This document shows, in pieces, positions 4,919 through 6,082 of a DNA stretch of 6,082 nucleotides. The notes beneath the pieces are model-generated. The model saw only the letters and a program-made list of their open reading frames with translations, did not search any database and was not told where the DNA came from. The stretch spans positions 1 to 6,082 of the forward strand of contig JAEZBZ010000220.1 in assembly GCA_023412745.1 (NCBI GenBank), given 5' to 3'. This DNA comes from Pseudomonadota bacterium. GTDB taxonomy: Bacteria > Pseudomonadota > Alphaproteobacteria > Rhizobiales > Hyphomicrobiaceae. Both the position numbers and the translations under genes were made by a program. Position 1 is the first letter of the stretch. Each line of letters opens with the position of its first letter.

Positions 4919-5890
4919 ATGCTAATGGGACGTTTCAAGGACTATCAGCCTGCCGGCGTCATTCCGGCCACGCTGCTGGCCTTTACGGACGACTTGTCGA
5001 TCGATGAGAAAGAGTCGCGCCGGCATCTGGCTCACGTCGCCCGCACGCGCGGCCTGTCCGCGATCACGGTGAACGGCCATGCCTCGGAAGTGCACGCCTG
5101 CACCTTTGAAGAGCAGCAGCGCATCCTGGCGATCTCGCTAGCTGAAGTCGGCGACAAGATCCCGCTGATCAATGGTGTTTACGCTGACGGCAGCATGGAA
5201 GCCGCGCGCATCGCGCGCATGGCGGAAGCCGAAGGCGCTTCAGCGCTGCTGGTGTTCCCTCCGAACAGCATGTCCATGGGTGGCCACCTGCGCCCCGAAA
5301 TGGCCGTCGCACACTTCAAAGCGATCACCGACGCCACCGATCTGCCGCTGATCCTGTTCCAGTATCCGGCTTCGACGGGTCTCGGCTATCCGTTCGACAC
5401 GCTGCTGCAGCTGCTGGAGAAGTTCCCGACGATCCCCGCCATCAAGGACTGGTGCGCCGATCCACAGCTTCACGACAAGCACATCCGCACGCTGCAGGGC
5501 CTGCAGCGTCCGGTCAACGTTCTGACCACACACAGCGCCTGGCTGATGGGCTCGCTGACGATGGGCGCCAACGGCCTGTTGTCGGGTGCCGGCAGCGTCG
5601 TCGCGGACTTGCAGGTCGCCCTGTTCGAAGCCGTTAAGGCGAAGGATCTCGCCCGCGCCCAGAGCATCAACGACCGCCTCTTCCCCGTCCAGCAGGCGTT
5701 CTATGCGCCGCCATTCCTCGACATGCACAACCGCATGAAGGAATGCCTGGTCATGCTCAACCGGCTCGATCGCGCCGTCGTGCGTCCGCCGCTGGTCAAG
5801 CTGCCCCAGGCCGAGCTCACGCGTCTCAAGGCTGCGCTCGACGAAGCTGGCATCGGCCCAGATGGCGCCCTGGCTCAGGCCGCAGAATAA
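4919..5890 (+). CDS. Dihydrodipicolinate synthase (DapA)-superfamily lyase, not a lysine-pathway enzyme
   Basis: A 323-residue TIM-barrel protein of the DHDPS/N-acetylneuraminate lyase superfamily, class I aldolases that use a lysine Schiff base. Landmarks are GVIPATLLAF (13-22), the substrate-binding loop GHASE (53-57, normally GTTGE), the helix motif EEQQRIL, FPPNS (113-117, normally TPYYN), LFQYPASTG (146-154, normally LYNVPSRTG) and the Schiff-base lysine Lys176 in AIKDW. Thus the lysine is kept, but the Tyr133, Tyr107 and Thr44 positions of E. coli DapA are Phe, Asn and His, and the Arg of the PSRTG motif is Ser. A lysine-biosynthetic role is very unlikely; an aldolase, hydratase-lyase or decarboxylase on a catabolic 2-oxo acid is more plausible (inference). 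It is about 30 residues longer than DapA, mostly at the C-terminus. GGAG ends 4 nt before the first ATG and 10 nt before a second in-frame ATG at 4925, so the start could be either. Confidence 0.87.
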   Translation: MLMGRFKDYQPAGVIPATLLAFTDDLSIDEKESRRHLAHVARTRGLSAITVNGHASEVHACTFEEQQRILAISLAEVGDKIPLINGVYADGSMEAARIARMAEAEGASALLVFPPNSMSMGGHLRPEMAVAHFKAITDATDLPLILFQYPASTGLGYPFDTLLQLLEKFPTIPAIKDWCADPQLHDKHIRTLQGLQRPVNVLTTHSAWLMGSLTMGANGLLSGAGSVVADLQVALFEAVKAKDLARAQSINDRLFPVQQAFYAPPFLDMHNRMKECLVMLNRLDRAVVRPPLVKLPQAELTRLKAALDEAGIGPDGALAQAAE

Positions 5891-5913
5891 CCGCTTTCCG
5901 GCAACTACCGGAC

Positions 5914-5949
5914 GGGTGGGGACTACGGGGCGGGGGGGGGGCGGGCGGA
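5914..5949 (+). repeat. G-rich tract with a ten-G homopolymer
   Basis: The gap after the DapA-like gene contains GGG, GGGG, GGGG, then ten consecutive G (5932-5941), then GGG and GG, in short spacing. The plus strand can in principle form a G-quadruplex. The length of the homopolymer is also a likely sequencing or assembly error point and could be length-variable. It is non-coding, between the DapA-like stop and the CoA-transferase. Confidence 0.5.
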
Positions 5950-5952
5950 GCG

Positions 5953-5970
5953 GGTCCGCATAAGCGGGCC
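5953..5970 (+). terminator. GC-rich hairpin between the DapA-like and CoA-transferase genes
   Basis: GGTCCGC (5953-5959), loop ATAA and GCGGGCC (5964-5970) form a 7-bp stem with one T-G pair. Outer G-rich and C-rich segments (5943-5948 with 5970-5975) offer an alternative pairing. There is no T-run, so it may be a Rho-type or attenuating structure rather than an intrinsic terminator. Whether the CoA-transferase has its own promoter in 5971-6020 is not clear. Confidence 0.3.
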
Positions 5971-6029
5971 GCCCCGCCGATCCCGCGATAACATCAAAGA
6001 AGACTCAACTTCACGTTCCGAGGAAACGC

Positions 6030-6082
6030 ATGCTCGACCTTCTCAAGGGAATTCGGGTTCTCAGCTTCAATCACTTCTTGTT
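6030..6082 (+). CDS. CaiB/BaiF family III CoA-transferase, N-terminal fragment
   Basis: Only the first 17 codons are present before the right edge. The peptide MLDLLKGIRVLSFNHFL matches the start of family III (formyl-CoA transferase-type) CoA-transferases, where L-x-G-I/L-R-V-L-x-x-x leads into the first Rossmann strand; the next residues normally read (A/L)GP. These cytosolic dimers move CoA from a donor such as succinyl-CoA to a carboxylic acid through an aspartyl-CoA intermediate; the catalytic Asp lies beyond the window. GAGG is 6 nt before the ATG, a good ribosome-binding site. It lies 139 bp downstream of the DapA-like gene on the same strand. It would supply a CoA thioester to the crotonase encoded upstream, which fits one pathway (inference). 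Confidence rests on a short stretch. Confidence 0.68.
   Translation, partial: MLDLLKGIRVLSFNHFL

Noticed and set aside
6021..6034. AGGAAACGCATGCT, partly similar to a LacI-type site.
   Set aside because: It matches only 7 of 10 fixed positions and is explained by the ribosome-binding site plus start codon of the CoA-transferase.

Overview
This window looks like part of a catabolic (degradative) gene cluster from a GC-rich proteobacterium. Gene content, codon use and family matches suggest an alphaproteobacterium, possibly of the Bradyrhizobium type, but the assignment is by impression only. There are no RNA genes, mobile elements, CRISPR arrays or phage genes. All eleven protein, site and gap assignments below come from reading the sequence, without database searches.

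Layout. On the minus strand at the left are a VOC/extradiol-dioxygenase-like gene cut by the window edge (start at 161) and, upstream of it, a short-chain dehydrogenase/reductase (381-1145). A divergent promoter region (about 1146-1375) separates these from a plus-strand run of three closely spaced genes: a small cupin (1376-1897), a NIPSNAP-family protein (1932-2246) and an alpha/beta hydrolase (2284-3084). After a 122-bp gap with operator-like palindromes comes an enoyl-CoA hydratase/isomerase (3207-3992). It meets a second, convergent alpha/beta hydrolase on the minus strand (3989-4783), and their stop codons overlap. A second divergent intergenic region (4784-4918) leads to a DapA/DHDPS-superfamily lyase (4919-5890). 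After a GC-rich gap with a ten-G run, the first 17 codons of a CaiB/BaiF family III CoA-transferase (from 6030) run off the right edge.

Function. The enzyme set (CoA-transferase, crotonase, pyruvate-aldolase-type lyase, two carboxylester/C-C hydrolase-type proteins, SDR, cupin, ring-cleavage-dioxygenase-like VOC protein) is typical of breakdown of an aromatic or alicyclic acid through CoA thioesters and ring cleavage. The substrate cannot be read from the sequence. The most interesting points are two nearly identical LacI-family-type operators upstream of the crotonase and the DapA-like gene, which suggest a shared regulator outside the window; a DapA-like protein that keeps the Schiff-base lysine but has lost the usual proton-relay residues; an SDR with a shifted Tyr/Lys active site; and a minus-strand terminator embedded in the end of a coding region.
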